Source: Eumeta japonica (lineage: Eukaryota > Arthropoda > Insecta > Lepidoptera > Psychidae). From it: DNA of 64,000 nucleotides. The stretch is from NCBI GenBank assembly GCA_005406025.1, contig BGZK01000002.1, positions 868,001 through 932,000 on the forward strand, written 5' to 3'. The notes below the pieces were generated by a model. That model saw only the letters and a list, made by a program, of their open reading frames with translations. It was not told where the DNA came from and did no database searches. Every line of letters begins with the position of its first letter. Position 1 is the stretch's first letter. Shown one piece after another: positions 22,891 to 34,730 of this stretch. The translations under genes were made by a program, and so were the position numbers.

Positions 22891-24222
22891 CACTCCAGTA
22901 CACATTCGATCTTCCGATACGTACATACTCTTTTTTTATTGGATTTCTTCTTTGTTAGACGAAATGTTTATGTTTGAGCGTTTATCCAATCTCAGTATTC
23001 GAAGGGTGGATAACTTATTCACTTATAAAGTGGGTTTGCCGATAATTAATGATATTTACCTTTAAAAAAAATGATTTTTACTATTTATTATAAATTAATT
23101 GAAAACGAATTAATTTTATCAAAAAGTAACGAATAAAACTGTCAAGTTTTCTATGTATTTCTTTATTAAAGCCATGTTCATGGTAACGAAATATATTTTT
23201 TGAAAACAGTGTGTAAAGGATATTTACTTTATTTAGAATTCTCTATGTATTCTTTTTACCTTCGTACTTGAACGTCGTACATACATTTTCTTTTGTTCAC
23301 GTACTTTCAAGACTAAATTATTTTATACTATTTCATTCAGCGTCAAGAAGGACTCTCATCAATATTTTTCCACATGTTTTTATTAAAGCTGTTTCGATTT
23401 TTATAATACTTTTTATAAACATATTTCATTTTGTGTTTATTTCGAAAGCTATCTTTAAAGTACGTAATAAATATTTCAAAAAATATAATGTTAGTCTTTC
23501 CCCACGAACCAATATTAAATAAGAGACATACAAAAATAACAAAAATACAATGAATTCAAAGGCTGTGAAGTACAAAACAAACGAATGAGACATGCGACGC
23601 TCGCCAAAACAAAATGGCAATATAATGGACGTCAGCGGACACCGCCCGCGGCCACACGCGCCGAAGCGCCATCTACCGCGCACCGCGGTAATGTCACCCG
23701 AGCGAATTCACGCTTTAGACCGTCTTTACTCACATTTTTATTTATGATCTTTGAAATTAGTGATTTCATTCTAAACATGCAAGTTAATTGTGGCGTGCAT
23801 TGTAATAGTTATGTTTACAGATGTATATGTCTCTGAACACAAGGTTATCTTGTTTATTTCAATAATATATTGACAATATTCATCATTCACTCATAATATA
23901 CAAGAATATAAATCGAACCTTTGCTCATTAAGTGTAAATAAAAGGTTTACCTATGAAATTCATGTAGTCATAAATCCTATTCCTAGAAATATGAATTCGA
24001 AAATGTTAGTTGGTTTGTTCTTTCACACAGCAATAGGTCGACGTGATTTTTTTTGCATAAACTGCTTTTTATTCTGAAAAATAGATGATTCCTGGATAAT
24101 GCTCATTTTCAATTTCATAGGAAATATGCATTATAAACAATCCTGATTGATAAACGAACATGAATAAAACATTGTGTGGTTAGTGGATCAAAATATCATA
24201 GAAATAACCCTAATAATGTTTT
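22891..24222. other. AT-rich, one GC patch, no gene recognised
   Basis: A GC-rich patch at 23600-23710 (GACACCGCCCGCGGCCACAC) is open on both strands, which is a composition effect. The 84- and 85-codon frames around 23268-23683 have no recognisable content. Confidence 0.35.
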
Positions 24223-24248
24223 CTCGCACTCAAACTTTTGAGTGCGAG
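24223..24248. repeat. Perfect hairpin, 12-bp arms, 2-nt loop
   Basis: CTCGCACTCAAA and TTTGAGTGCGAG are exact reverse complements separated by CT, at the border of the purine-rich minisatellite that follows. Confidence 0.85.
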
Positions 24249-24400
24249 GTCGAGATCGAAAACGGAAGCACAACCATTGCGCTTGAGAACAAACAGAATC
24301 GGAACGACAGCAGAAACGGAATTGAAATCGACAACGGTAGCGCAAGTAGAATCCGGGCGGAAAGGGCGGAAAGAAAGACAATGATCCGTGCTGTTTTCGA
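24249..24400. repeat. Degenerate purine-rich minisatellite
   Basis: Units of the type GGTCGAGATCGAAAACGGAA and GAATCGGAACGACAGCAGAA, same style as 176-345. The overlapping 90-codon frame is a repeat product. Confidence 0.5.
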
Positions 24401-24584
24401 ATTAAGAAAAGTAGTAGGTAAAAAAATAAATCATAACTTAAGATAAAAGAAGGCTGTGGTAAAAGTTACTCTTTGCCAACCTTACTATCTAAATTGCATT
24501 CATACATCATTTGTTTTAGCAAATTAGCGGTAAAAACAAAATTATTTGTCGAGTGTCAACATGATTTAACGCAAGAAAATTTTC

Positions 24585-25535
24585 ATAATTTGAATGATTT
24601 TCTTTGATATTTGCTGGCGTTTAAGTCAACAAGAAAGTTATAACAAAATTCGATTGGCTATTCATGATGAAGCTCCATCCCTTGTTACTGTTTATAACTG
24701 CTTTAATGACTTTAAACGTGCTCGCACTAATCTGATTGACAATTCAAGAGACATCTATGGTGACGACTGAAGACAACTTCAATGCTGTGCGTCTCATGAT
24801 AAGGACTAATGACAGAATGACCTACCAGCAGATTCGAACAAATTTAAGACAACTTCAATGCTGCGCGTCTCATGATAAGGACTAATGACAGAATGACCTA
24901 CCAGCAGATTCGAACAAATTTAAGACAACTTCAATGCTGTGCGTCTCATGATAAGGACTAATGACAGAATGACCTACCAGCAGATTCGAACAAATTTAAG
25001 ACAACTTCAATGCTGTGCGTCTCATGATAAGGACTAATGACAAAATGACCTACCAGCAGATTCGAACAAATTTAAGACAACTTCAATGCTGTGCGTCTCA
25101 TGATAAGGACTAATGACAGAATGACCTACCAGCAGATTCGAACAAATTTAAGACAACTTCAATGCTGTGCGTCTCATGATAAGGACTAATGACAGAATGA
25201 CCTACCAGCAGATTCGAACAAATTTAAGACAACTTCAATGCTGTGCGTCTCATGATAAGGACTAATGACAAAATGACCTACCAGCAGATTCGAACAAATT
25301 TAAGCTCGATGTGAGTTAAGTGTACAAATTTTTTTATGAGCATTTAGTGGTCAGGAAGCTTTGTACTTGATGGATACCTCATAATTTAACAGAAACTAAA
25401 AAACTCCGTCGTATTCATCAGTGCCGCGAAATGATGCAAAGATTTTCCGGTAGTGAACTAAATCCTGTATAATAAGTAAAAAAAAACTGGATTTACTATT
25501 ACAATCCTGAAACCAAAATACAGTCTGCTTAGTGA
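24585..25535 (+). pseudogene. Mariner transposase relic disrupted by an internal tandem array
   Basis: Before the array the reading gives QQESYNKIRLAIHDEAPSLV and TVYNCFNDFKRARTNLID, the N-terminal helix-turn-helix region of mariner transposases (DEAPS.xTVYxWFxEFKRGRTNxxD). After it come LRRIHQCREMMQRFSGSELN and YYNPETKIQSA, matching the stretch around the first catalytic Asp, whose TGDE block has become highly altered. Seven 76-bp units (24771-25302) lie inside the DNA-binding part. Because 76 is not a multiple of three, each unit shifts the frame. The C-terminal half with the other catalytic residues is absent. Confidence 0.8.
24771..25302 (+). repeat. Seven tandem 76-bp units made from mariner coding sequence
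   Basis: Unit starts are 24771, 24847, 24923, 24999, 25075, 25151 and 25227, each starting AGACAACTTCAATGCTG. Units are almost identical. Unit 2 has CTGCGCG for CTGTGCG, and units 4 and 7 have GACAAAATG for GACAGAATG. Each unit carries codons RLMIRTNDRMTYQQIRTNL of the transposase. The shared variant of units 4 and 7 hints at amplification by blocks of three. Confidence 0.97.
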
Positions 25536-26069
25536 GTATTTCCTTTAGAGGAGATGTCTACTAAAGTAATACGAGATCGAAGACTTGCTTGCTATTTTTA
25601 ATAGTAAAAGTGTCACATAACAATCCTGTTTAACTATTTATAGGTCCCGATTCCTTCATTTATGTGCAGTAGTGAAAGTTGTGTGTGTGGCAAAAGTAAA
25701 ATGAAAGTAGAATCAACGCAGTGGAGATTCTATCTTTGAAAGGTAGATGTAGAAACTCTTATGTTAGAGAGCGGTGCAGTTTGAATGTAATTTTAGTGAC
25801 TAGAGTAGAAAAACGTATATTATGGTGATTTGGCCATCTGAAAACGGTGAATGAAAGTAGATTGGCAAAACAAATATATAGAGCGAAGGTGTGTATTGGA
25901 AATTTTGTCAAGGGTCCAAGAATTAATACATATATGTATGTGTGTGTGTAATTTGACTTAAAAAAACACAGTCGTGTCATAGAAACTAATATGATGATTA
26001 TTTTATATTATGTACTATGATGAGCATGTTCTGAAACATTAGTTTTCGATATTTACATCTTACGTAATT
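25536..26069. other. No gene recognised
   Basis: AT-rich with a short TG run at 25937-25950. Some phrases (for example GGCCATCTGAAAACGGTGAA at 25832) may be eroded LINE, but not enough to call. Confidence 0.3.
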
Positions 26070-26131
26070 TCTCCTACATTTGCAGTAGGAGAATTTATTT
26101 TCTTTTTTCAGCTCGCATATTTATGCGAGCT
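26070..26131. repeat. Two adjacent short hairpins
   Basis: 26070-26092: TCTCCTAC and GTAGGAGA around ATTTGCA. 26110-26131: AGCTCGCATA and TATGCGAGCT around TT. Both are perfect. Confidence 0.8.
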
Positions 26132-26293
26132 TAAAACAGAAAAGTTTTCTTTGCAATTGATAATTGTGCACCGCGTGTTTTTGTTATTGAAGATATGTTA
26201 GGAGTTCAACACATCTGTTAAAACATAAAAGAGCCACAATCAAACACTCAAATTATATCACTAAAATACAGACATAAAACTACCCTAAGATCA

Positions 26294-26763
26294 AAAAATT
26301 TGGTTGCCTGTAAAGTCGGTATACGGGCGAAAGTTTTACGTGACAACGACTTTGAATGGTAAAATCATTTTAATGTGAATATTCATTCGTATAGTAGGAA
26401 GAAGGATGAAATAATAGTAACAATTTAAAACATTTATTTATACAAAGAATTATATTTAAAACATTAATTTATACAAAGAATCTCGCACTGAATTTCATAT
26501 TAACAAAATTTTATTTTTACCTTTACACATACATACGTATTTATATACAAATATACATACAATAACTTGCAATACATTTGCAAGCTATGCACTAATTCTC
26601 TAGTGCTGCGCGCGCGGCAGACCGATCATAGTTGAGTGGGAGAGAGACGCAAGGCATTCGGCGGGCCTCTCTCTCGTTCGGTGACTCATCGTTACGTTAC
26701 CGAGCGTTACACTTTTTCAAAGTGACTCCCAGCCGCAACCTAATTTAAGACGTTGTCACGTCA
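26294..26763 (-). mobile_element. 470-bp interspersed repeat, copy 3
   Basis: Same orientation as copy 2 (13201-13670) and identical to it by eye over the whole length, including the dinucleotide runs that are shorter in copy 1. Flanks are unrelated (GATC... before, ATAACAG after), which fixes the right boundary at GTCACGTCA. Confidence 0.9.
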
Positions 26764-27070
26764 ATAACAGAATAAAACGCAATCCTACGATGAAAAAATC
26801 GATTCAGTCCACGGAAATCCGCGTCGTTACACGTGAACACACCTCGCTTATTTCTGTTCTCCTATCTGAGCGTAATGGGCCGGGCATACGGCCGAAATAT
26901 ACGTAATTTACGTTAATGGAATGTATACATGCTCCAGTATTTCTTGTATTATACAGGCGTTCTTGGATGCGAACACGCCTTTATTATTGTGCGGTGTACG
27001 CGCTCCTGTTGATTACATTGTTCCCTTTGTACCGCTGTAACGCGTTAGGCTTACCATCTGGATAGAAAGT
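26764..27070. promoter_or_regulatory. Complex GC-richer island next to repeat copy 3
   Basis: Non-repetitive sequence with CGCGTCGTTACACGTG near 26820, GGCATACGGCCGAAATATAC near 26882 and GTGTACGCGCTCCTGTTG near 26993. No reading frame. Candidate regulatory sequence by composition. Confidence 0.25.
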
Positions 27071-27507
27071 TTTAAGAGGATTGTACAATCTCATCTTTAT
27101 ATTGGAAGGAGAATATAAAATTATTGAAATTCACTCATTTAAGGCATTCTCGCATATTTATTTATATTAAAACGGATGATTTCTTTAGTAGGATCTTCTT
27201 GTACTAGGAATCTTAGGATTATAAAAAGGACCAATAAAGGATGGTTTCTTTTTATTTTGTCGATGCACGTACTTAGGTATATACACGGACATTTCGTGTT
27301 TGGTTAGTTTGGTTTCGTAATTTTCTTTGTTTAGTATCTCATTTTACGATATTTGCGTTCCTTTTATCAGATCTATGTGACCAGCCCTTTTGTGTATTGT
27401 TTTCAATATCTGAGATTGTTTTACGTTACAATATTGAGGTAGTATTACTAAGGCAGGTATTGCAATTTGTTTAGATTAAAATTTTTATTTAATAACACTA
27501 TCGAGGG
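27071..27507. other. AT-rich sequence without a gene
   Basis: No recognised feature. Confidence 0.4.
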
Positions 27508-27780
27508 GCGTACGAACGTGTTCGCCACCAGGTGGTCATTTCCACCCATGGACACTCACAAAACAGAAGAATCACCAGCACTTTGCTAGCCTTTTGGGTA
27601 GGATTAAGATATGTAATGATGAGAGTGGAAAGTAATAGAGGGGTAATGAATTCATGGAGGGGAGAGTGGGATAATTAAACTCGAAGTGAGCCACCGAAAC
27701 TTTCTATCACTGGACGAAATGAAATAGCAAAGGCTGTCGTTTCTTCTGTATTCCGTAAAAGTGTGGTACGATTGATGTGG
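27508..27780 (+). repeat. Lepidopteran dispersed repeat ('CCATGGACAC' family), copy 1
   Basis: Contains GTGGTCATTTCCACCCATGG, ACTTTGCTAGCCTTTTGGGTAG, then CACTGGACGAAATG and GTATTCCGTAAAAGTGTGG. The same ordered phrases recur at 34437 and 61985. From memory this is a nonautonomous family abundant in moths and butterflies. It has no coding capacity. Confidence 0.6.
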
Positions 27781-28169
27781 TATACGTTTAATAATCAATT
27801 TAATGTTTAGTGCAGTTATGTACCGTGACTTCGAGAGACACTTATTTTTTCTTCACATCGAGATACAATTTTCGCTTTACTCTTTATTTTCTTATTGTTG
27901 TAAAATGTGCTCGCTTGATATATGATATATTGTTTCGTTCTTGTCCGATGAACTTTAATGTCTAACAGTTTTGTTAAATTTCCTTTGAATATTAATATAT
28001 TCATCAATCTATCCAAATAATGGTGTACAATTTTATTCAGTTTTCCCAAATATTTTAAATCAATAAAAATTTACAAAAAAACAATATCTCTATTTTGTAG
28101 GTAATTAAATTACACTTAAAATACGTCATCAATAAATTTTTTTCGACATTATCACCTATTCCAAATGCT
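27781..28169. other. AT-rich sequence without a gene
   Basis: The 77-codon minus-strand frame at 27816-28049 is lysine/isoleucine-rich and unrecognised, so treated as chance. Confidence 0.35.
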
Positions 28170-29090
28170 GATTCAGCTTGAGAAGAATGGGCAAGAAACT
28201 CAAGGGTTGCTCTTTTAAACTCATCAATACAAAGGATTTAGTAATTACTACGTAAATTAGTCGACACTAAAGAATAACATGAAACAACCTGATAGCCGAG
28301 CAATTCAATCCTATGGCCTTTTTTCATTAAGATATCCAGATACTATATAATAGCCCTTGTCACATAACTTTCCTTCAACGAAACGTTTAAATTCAAAAAT
28401 TGGCAAATTTTGAATTTGAGCTGGGATCTTATTATAAAAGCGCACACATTGCCTCTTAAATGTTTTGTTAACTTTGCCTAGACGGGTTTTATGAGCAGCA
28501 CGATCGTTCTTTATGTCTAGTGTTAATGTTATGCATGTCGCTCTTTTTTAAGAATTATGCTATATGTCTCTTAACATGTACCAGGTTTTGTACTGTGATG
28601 CTAAAGTTAGGACATTAATTTTCTTAAATTTTTATTTGATATATGTCATTGGTCTCAAATCATAAACAGCATGAATAGCTACCTTCTGCAGCATGAAATT
28701 GTGTTTATTTCGGCTGCGCAACAACATAACGAAATTTCTTAGGTTATGAGGCTATGAAAAAAAACTGAAATAAACTAGTCTCGTGGTACTTTCATTTGTT
28801 AGCCGCTGAATTATTTTGACTGCATATGCTGCAGAACCATTCCTTTTCGCTAAAATCGTGATATAAGTACTCCAACATAATTTAGCATCTAAAGAAAGTA
28901 AAAGAAATAAGGTCATATCCACAGCAGTCAGTACTTCGGTCTTGACCATCACGTTTGTGTCAATTAATTTAGAATTAGGTAAGGTACATTTAAAAGTTTT
29001 ATTTTCCTTTCATTAAGCAGAAGATTGTTAATACAAAACCAACTAAACCATTCAACTATTTCAGAGATGGTCCTGTTTAGAATCTTAAAC
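28170..29090 (-). pseudogene. Jockey/CR1-type LINE, C-terminal reverse transcriptase relic, copy 1
   Basis: On the minus strand, in order: EIVEWFSWFCINNLLLNERK, then AVDMTLFLLLSLDAKLCWST and AAYAVKIIQRLTNESTTRLV (28952-28752), HNFMLQKVAIHAVYDLRPMT, HKTRLGKVNKTFKRQCVRFY and NKIPAQIQNLPIFEFKRFVE ending KGYYIVSGYL. These follow the order in insect jockey-like elements: NNLLLN, then FLGLTLDxxLQWxxHI, AAYAVRxIRxLT, QKRAVRAIxxLRP, and a C-terminus with FYNKIPxxIxxLPxxxFKxxV. Several stops and frameshifts. The catalytic motifs lie upstream and are missing. Confidence 0.8.
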
Positions 29091-29819
29091 AAATTTTTAA
29101 CTTGTTAAATGAACAAAATAAAAATATTTTTGAAAATCATTAATTATCTTCAAATATTGTATGCCATCTATGATTAACGTATCTGTATCAAACTTTTGAT
29201 AGAATTTTTCGGAGTGATCGTATACTCGAGTGAATTTTTTCTGGGCTTGCTATTGTAATTGTTACTTTTGAATACGCAGCAGTTATGCCGGTAATCTAGA
29301 ATGTCACTCTTCATTTTTGAAGTTATTATGTCTATAAATTTGGTTCCATAGTGCAAGGCTATTCAGATAAATGATAATAACGAAATCGGGGATTACAATT
29401 TGATGCTACAGTAATAGCAAAAAGATTAAAGAAATCGTTACGTTTAGTGAGAACTGTGAAGCATCGCACGAGGCGGACAGAAAAGAGCAAATATTTTGAC
29501 GTCGTTTCGACGCGTCATAAAATTTATTTTTAGTATAAATTTGGATTCTGCGAAGTTATAACCAACATTTGAGTTTTAGTCATCAGCTCACAATTTGTCA
29601 AAATTTAATGATTGCATATATAAAATATTAGTGAGAAAAAATTATAGAAAATATATTTATATAAAATTTTACTTAAAGTAAGAAAATAAAAAAAGTAATG
29701 TAATATCGGCCTACAATCGTCAAAAAGCCAAATCAAAATACAGAGAAGGTATACAGTTGGCAAGGGCTTCTCAATAACAATACAAGGGTACCCATTAAAC
29801 GCTACATAACTGCCGGAGA
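29091..29819. other. AT-rich sequence without a gene
   Basis: May contain a little more of the LINE near 29150-29360, but no motif is convincing. Confidence 0.35.
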
Positions 29820-29945
29820 CATAAAAGAATGAAGGCGTCCGAGCAGATCAACGACCGCGCCAGCGCACCTGCGGCCGGGCGACCGGGGCTGTGCAGGTGG
29901 ATGACGTGATCGCTTCTATATCAACGCTGGACTGTATAGACATCT
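29820..29945. promoter_or_regulatory. Short GC-rich island
   Basis: GACCGCGCCAGCGCACCTGC near 29850 and GGGCGACCGGGGCTGTGCAG stand out from AT-rich flanks. CACCTG and CAGGTG E-boxes lie at about 29864 and 29894. No coding frame. Confidence 0.3.
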
Positions 29946-31734
29946 TATATGCGAATAGCGATTACTAAATACATATTTAGCAGAAGCTAGTGCAGGGTGC
30001 ACTACTATGTTTATAATTACACAAAATCCGAAAGGCTTCTTATTATTCGAAAATAATTATACAGATAACCCGCTCAAAGAAAATATTATCTGTTATGTAC
30101 GCATAACAGTTAATTAAGTAATAGTTACATACAATAGCATATTCATACGTCTTGAGATCGATATTCTTTTCCCTCTTAAGGCTACTACAACAGACAGTAA
30201 TCGATTCAAAAAATTCGATTTTTCAAATAATTTATGTAAACTACAAACATATATTAAAAAGTAAAAATAGACGTCCTAAATATTAATACAAAGTACAAAT
30301 GAGAGTAAAAAAATATTGACCACTACATATAAAACTGTTTGAAAAAACGATTTAAAAATTTAAAATCCAAAGATCTTTGAAACTTAATTTTGGTGATGTA
30401 ATTATTTTTAAACGAGTAACAAAAAATGTTGAAGGCAGCTATTTTTCACATTTTTAATTAATTCTAAACAATTAGGTAAATTAAATAAAATAATGAAGTA
30501 CAATATACGCTCTTCATTTCACTCTAAGGGAACAACGTCCTAATACATATAACACAGGGATGGTAATAATTTTCAAATCCCTCAGTTCGGCTCAAACCAT
30601 AGATAAGCAAACCACTATAAAGCAGCCGATGCGTTCGCACGTCGTTTCTGTATCTCTAGTACTGACATTTATGATTCTGAATATTGATTCTTATATGAAA
30701 ATAAAAAAAAAACAGAAATCAATTATTTTTATCTATTAACAATATCGTTTTGCAGAATCTGTAAATTACATTTTTGATTTTTGGATAATGTTATTACATT
30801 TATAGTCTCGAAATACATTGGGTCGTAGTCAACTGACGCCTTATTTATCGTGTTTCAATCAAAGAAAATATTTATTGAAACTTTGCAATTTTTAGTATTA
30901 TTTTTTTTTTATTGTAGGGGAGATTAATTCTTAAGAAAAGCAACAATCTTTAATTCATTATAACATATAAAAATTACACCGATAGATACATTACATTATC
31001 GATATTTAGGATAATTTTTAACCGAATTTAATAGGAAAAAAATATATATGTAAAATAATTACTATACTAATTTTGTAATATTGGCTATAGATAGTAGATA
31101 AAGTAGGTTGTCTTTGGTTAAGTTTTCAAAAAAAGTCAAAGAATGTTCATGTCATGACTAAGGTTATTTCAGTAAAAGTAAATCGGAAATTGTAAATAAG
31201 GTAATATGTGGTCGGATTAACATTAAATGTCGTTCCTTTGTTTACAGGTTAATTCCGTTTATTATGATTGCATATATGTAACTTAGATATAGAAATAATA
31301 GTTAAGATAAAATCTTTGTGTACAGAGCAACAACAAGTTTAATCATTTACCAATTTATTGAAGAAACAATTGATCTTAAATGTATAATATATTCACACAT
31401 ACTTCTTTGTTTATGGACCGATTTGAATGACTCAATTTTGCATTAGGAGAGATAGTTTCATGGTGCTTCCATTTTAATTTTGCTGGCAACGGATCTTGAA
31501 TTTGACTACCCCAGGAAACTCCCCAAAATCATATAAGAAATATATAGCGATTATGGTATTGGTTAATTTTTTACGGTCCCAAAACGAGATGGTTACCTAA
31601 TTAAGATCATGGACGAGATGAACTGGACTGGATATAGAGTATGAAGGCGTACAACTGAATTTCTTAACAACAAACAGCATTAATGCACAGATTGAATTAA
31701 AACGAATCGTATGCTCATAAATCATTCATCAGAA
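29946..31734. other. AT-rich sequence without a gene
   Basis: No reading frame, RNA or recognised repeat over 1.8 kb. Confidence 0.4.
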
Positions 31735-32070
31735 GACGATGCTGCCATAAGAGTTTCCTCCTACGATGGAACTCTTCAACGGTGTACAGCATAGACTTGA
31801 AACTTTAAAATATAGACTGTTATGACGATGGATCATGTCCTTAAAACTTTGACCGCGGGCTGTACTGACGATGTGCATAGTATCCTCGTACACCAAAGAA
31901 TGATGCAATCGTGAAGGTTTCCTTTTGCAATGAAACTGTTCACCGGTGTACACCAATTTGACACTTTGCATACTGCCTGCTCTAACGATGGATAGTGTCC
32001 TTGTAAACCAGGTGACGATGCAGATGTGAGGGTTTCTTCCTACAATGGAACTCTCCAAAGGTAAATAGCA
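31735..32070. repeat. Degenerate tandem minisatellite, three long units
   Basis: GGAACTCTTCAACGGTGTAC at 31768, GAAACTGTTCACCGGTGTAC at 31932 and GGAACTCTCCAAAGGTAAAT at 32047 mark three repeats spaced about 164 and 115 bp. Sub-units with GACGATGGATCATGTCC, GACGATGTGCATAGTATCC and AACGATGGATAGTGTCC account for the extra length of the first. The 109-codon minus-strand frame here is a product of the repeat. Confidence 0.65.
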
Positions 32071-32999
32071 TAGATTTGAAATTTGATATAAGGTAAATAC
32101 GACTTAAACCATTTTGACGTGATATCGTCGTCCATAACAAATTATATTTAATGACATTAAAAGTCTTGAAGGCATGTTTATTTTTTTTTTAAGTTTTTTA
32201 TTTAATATTTTTGCAATCAATATGTATTAAAAATATTAGACTGATTTCGTCGATTATGGGAAAATATATATTATACTATTGACATACTCTTAAAGTAACA
32301 TGTGATTATATTTACCTTGAAACAAGTAAAATCGACATTTAAATTTTAAATAAACTAATAAGAAATTAATTTTAAGACATAAAATTTAATATAATTTAAA
32401 GACGGTATTTTAAATTCACATTAGACTACAAATTAAATGACAGCTAAAAAATATTAAAAAATTAAATTGTATAATTAAATAGTAATTAAGAGTGTAACTT
32501 ACTTAAATATATTACCTTTTTCACTATTATAAGATAATAATTCAGTATGGAAAACAAAAGAAATATCCAATACTTAACGATAAAAATCATAAAGGATTTA
32601 CAACAGGAATTATCTATTCTAGACTGTAACCTTCCTGACGCTCGAATATCGCCATTGAGTCTAGTACATATTCAAAAAAAATAGAAATAAATCAAATGGA
32701 GGGCCAAAATTAACAATGCAGGGTTGATCACAATTTATTAATTGACAACTTATGTTGATTGTTGCTATACATTGACGTAGTATAATTCATGACGTTGATA
32801 GTAACATAGTTGAGAGGTGTCATAGTATTATTGCAAAATATACATATTTCATTGAGTCAATCACTTATAACTATATTATAGCCATATTTTCACTATTCCC
32901 TTTTTTTAATAAAAAATATTTTATTACAATAATAAAAAAAAATGATCAAATAAATCGGTGTGATATTATTTAATTAGTATATTTATTATTCAAGTAGAT
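32071..32999. other. Very AT-rich sequence without a gene
   Basis: Nothing recognised. Confidence 0.4.
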
Positions 33000-33450
33000 T
33001 TCAATTTTCATCCCATTTTCGATTCTGGTCCCGCTCTTAAATCCGATGTTATCTTATTGCGATTCCGGTCACGAACTTGATTCTAGTTTTGGTCCCGCGG
33101 TCTCTATTGCGAACCCTCCCGGGCTCGGCTCTCGATTCTTCTCATCGTCCCGTTTGTGGTTTTGATTCTTTTACCGATCACAGTTTCAATTTGGACGATG
33201 CCGGGGCAAATTCTGATATTGATATAAAATTTATGGCATATTATTTTGGGATTGTGTTTATTTCTACTAGTGATAGAATTTTTGGAACCTGTTATAACAC
33301 AAATATGCAGATGAAGCCGAAATGAAGAAGATGAAAATGAAATGTTAATAGTCTATTTTATTCACGAAGTTTCTTATTAATTATGCAATTCTTAGCGTTG
33401 GCTTAGTAGTTCAGTTTAATAGAAAAATACACAGACGTCAGTTACGAATA
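33000..33450. repeat. Composite repeat: GATTCC minisatellite plus conserved tail
   Basis: A pyrimidine-rich run (CGATTCTGGTCCCGCTCTTA) is followed by ATGAAGCCGAAATGAAGAAG, a TATTTTATTCACGAAG segment, and TTGGCTTAGTAGTTCAGTTT with ACACAGACG. The same order of modules is seen at 36510-37300, defining one composite family. The 82-codon frame is not a gene. Confidence 0.55.
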
Positions 33451-34436
33451 GTTACTAGTTTTCTTTTCCAGAAATCTTCTCAATCGCGAGTACAATATAT
33501 CGCCAGTTTTATAGTTATTGGCTATAAAATTCAACGAAAAATACACACATTTTTAAATCTTACACCGCCCCGCTCCCCCCGCTTAATTGAGCAAGACGCA
33601 TCTCACCACGTTTCAAAGTCATACCTCACTCCATAAAAAGTTTCACACAAACTTCGATAAAAACAAATAACGCACCCATACAAAAACACGCAACCATATA
33701 AACGCATACAAACATTACACATATAATTACTATATATTTACTTATAATCTAAGTACGGTCCAGTGATTTTGTAAGTTAACATTTTTGAAGTGAGCATATC
33801 GATAATAACTCTGTAGTTTTGTACTAATGGCATTAGTAAAAAAGATCACATATCGATGTATGCCTGTTCCAAGGTCTGTAAGTTCTGGCAGATAGCGTTA
33901 GTAATATAGTGATGTTGTTTTAGACATTGTTGTTTTGAATTTTAATAAATATTTGCTCATGAAATGACATATTAATGATAGATAACAAATCAAGACATAA
34001 ATAAATTAAATTACTGTTTTGAATTCCAAACCTTGAGGTGCGGTAGTTTTTTCATAAGTGAATGTACGGGTTGTGATACTATGAAATATGAAGTATAATT
34101 ATTATATACACGATTATATAATTACATATCTTTTTACATAATCTTATATACTTATCACAATAATGTCATATATAATTATATTTAGATACTTCTACATTAT
34201 TATATACAACTACATATAAACTATATATATAATTTTAATATAAATTTATGTAAATCATATACAATTCTGCATAGTTATAAGTTTGATGTTTTTTTACGAG
34301 GGTTTTACTAGTTATGATTTAAGAAAAAATCAATAACGTTAATCATAACGAAAATCACTACTTTCGCTTCCAATAATTTCAGACAAAAAGCAGTGACGAA
34401 CGAAAAATATACAAAAACATAAACTTTAAAGTCACC
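33451..34436. other. AT-rich sequence; extremely AT-rich core at 34080-34290
   Basis: The core consists of TATATAATTA-type words on both strands. No gene signal. Confidence 0.4.
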
Positions 34437-34730
34437 GCCACCCATGGACACCCACAAGCCCAGAGGAATAACCATTGCTACCCTCTTTGGTAGGAATGTA
34501 ATATTTGATGGAGGGAAAGAGCAGTGGGACAGCGGTACTATCACTCAGCGGACAAAACGAACAGCGGAAGCTGTTACTTCAGTAGGAGTGTGGTATCTCA
34601 CTGTTCGAACTAGCTCATTTTCCTATTGCAAGCGATTTGACAACAGCTTGGCTCAATCATGTGCGTACTTTTGTGGATTATTTGAACAAAAACAGCAGCT
34701 AGAGGCAATTAAATCAGTATTAATCTAATG
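34437..34730 (+). repeat. 'CCATGGACAC' lepidopteran repeat, copy 2
   Basis: CCACCCATGGACACCCACAA, then CAGAGGAATAACC, TACCCTCTTTGGTAGGAATG, ACAGCGGAAGCTGTTACTTC and GAGTGTGGTATCTCACTGTT. It aligns with copies at 27508 and 61985. The 94-codon frame across it is not a gene. Confidence 0.65.

Noticed and set aside
24771..25302. Regular repeats that could suggest a CRISPR array
   Set aside because: The units are head-to-tail 76-bp tandem copies with no unique spacers, and they derive from mariner coding sequence in a eukaryotic genome.
34444..34728. 94-codon frame starting MDTHKPRG
   Set aside because: It lies in the dispersed 'CCATGGACAC' repeat whose other copies (27508, 61985) do not keep the frame.
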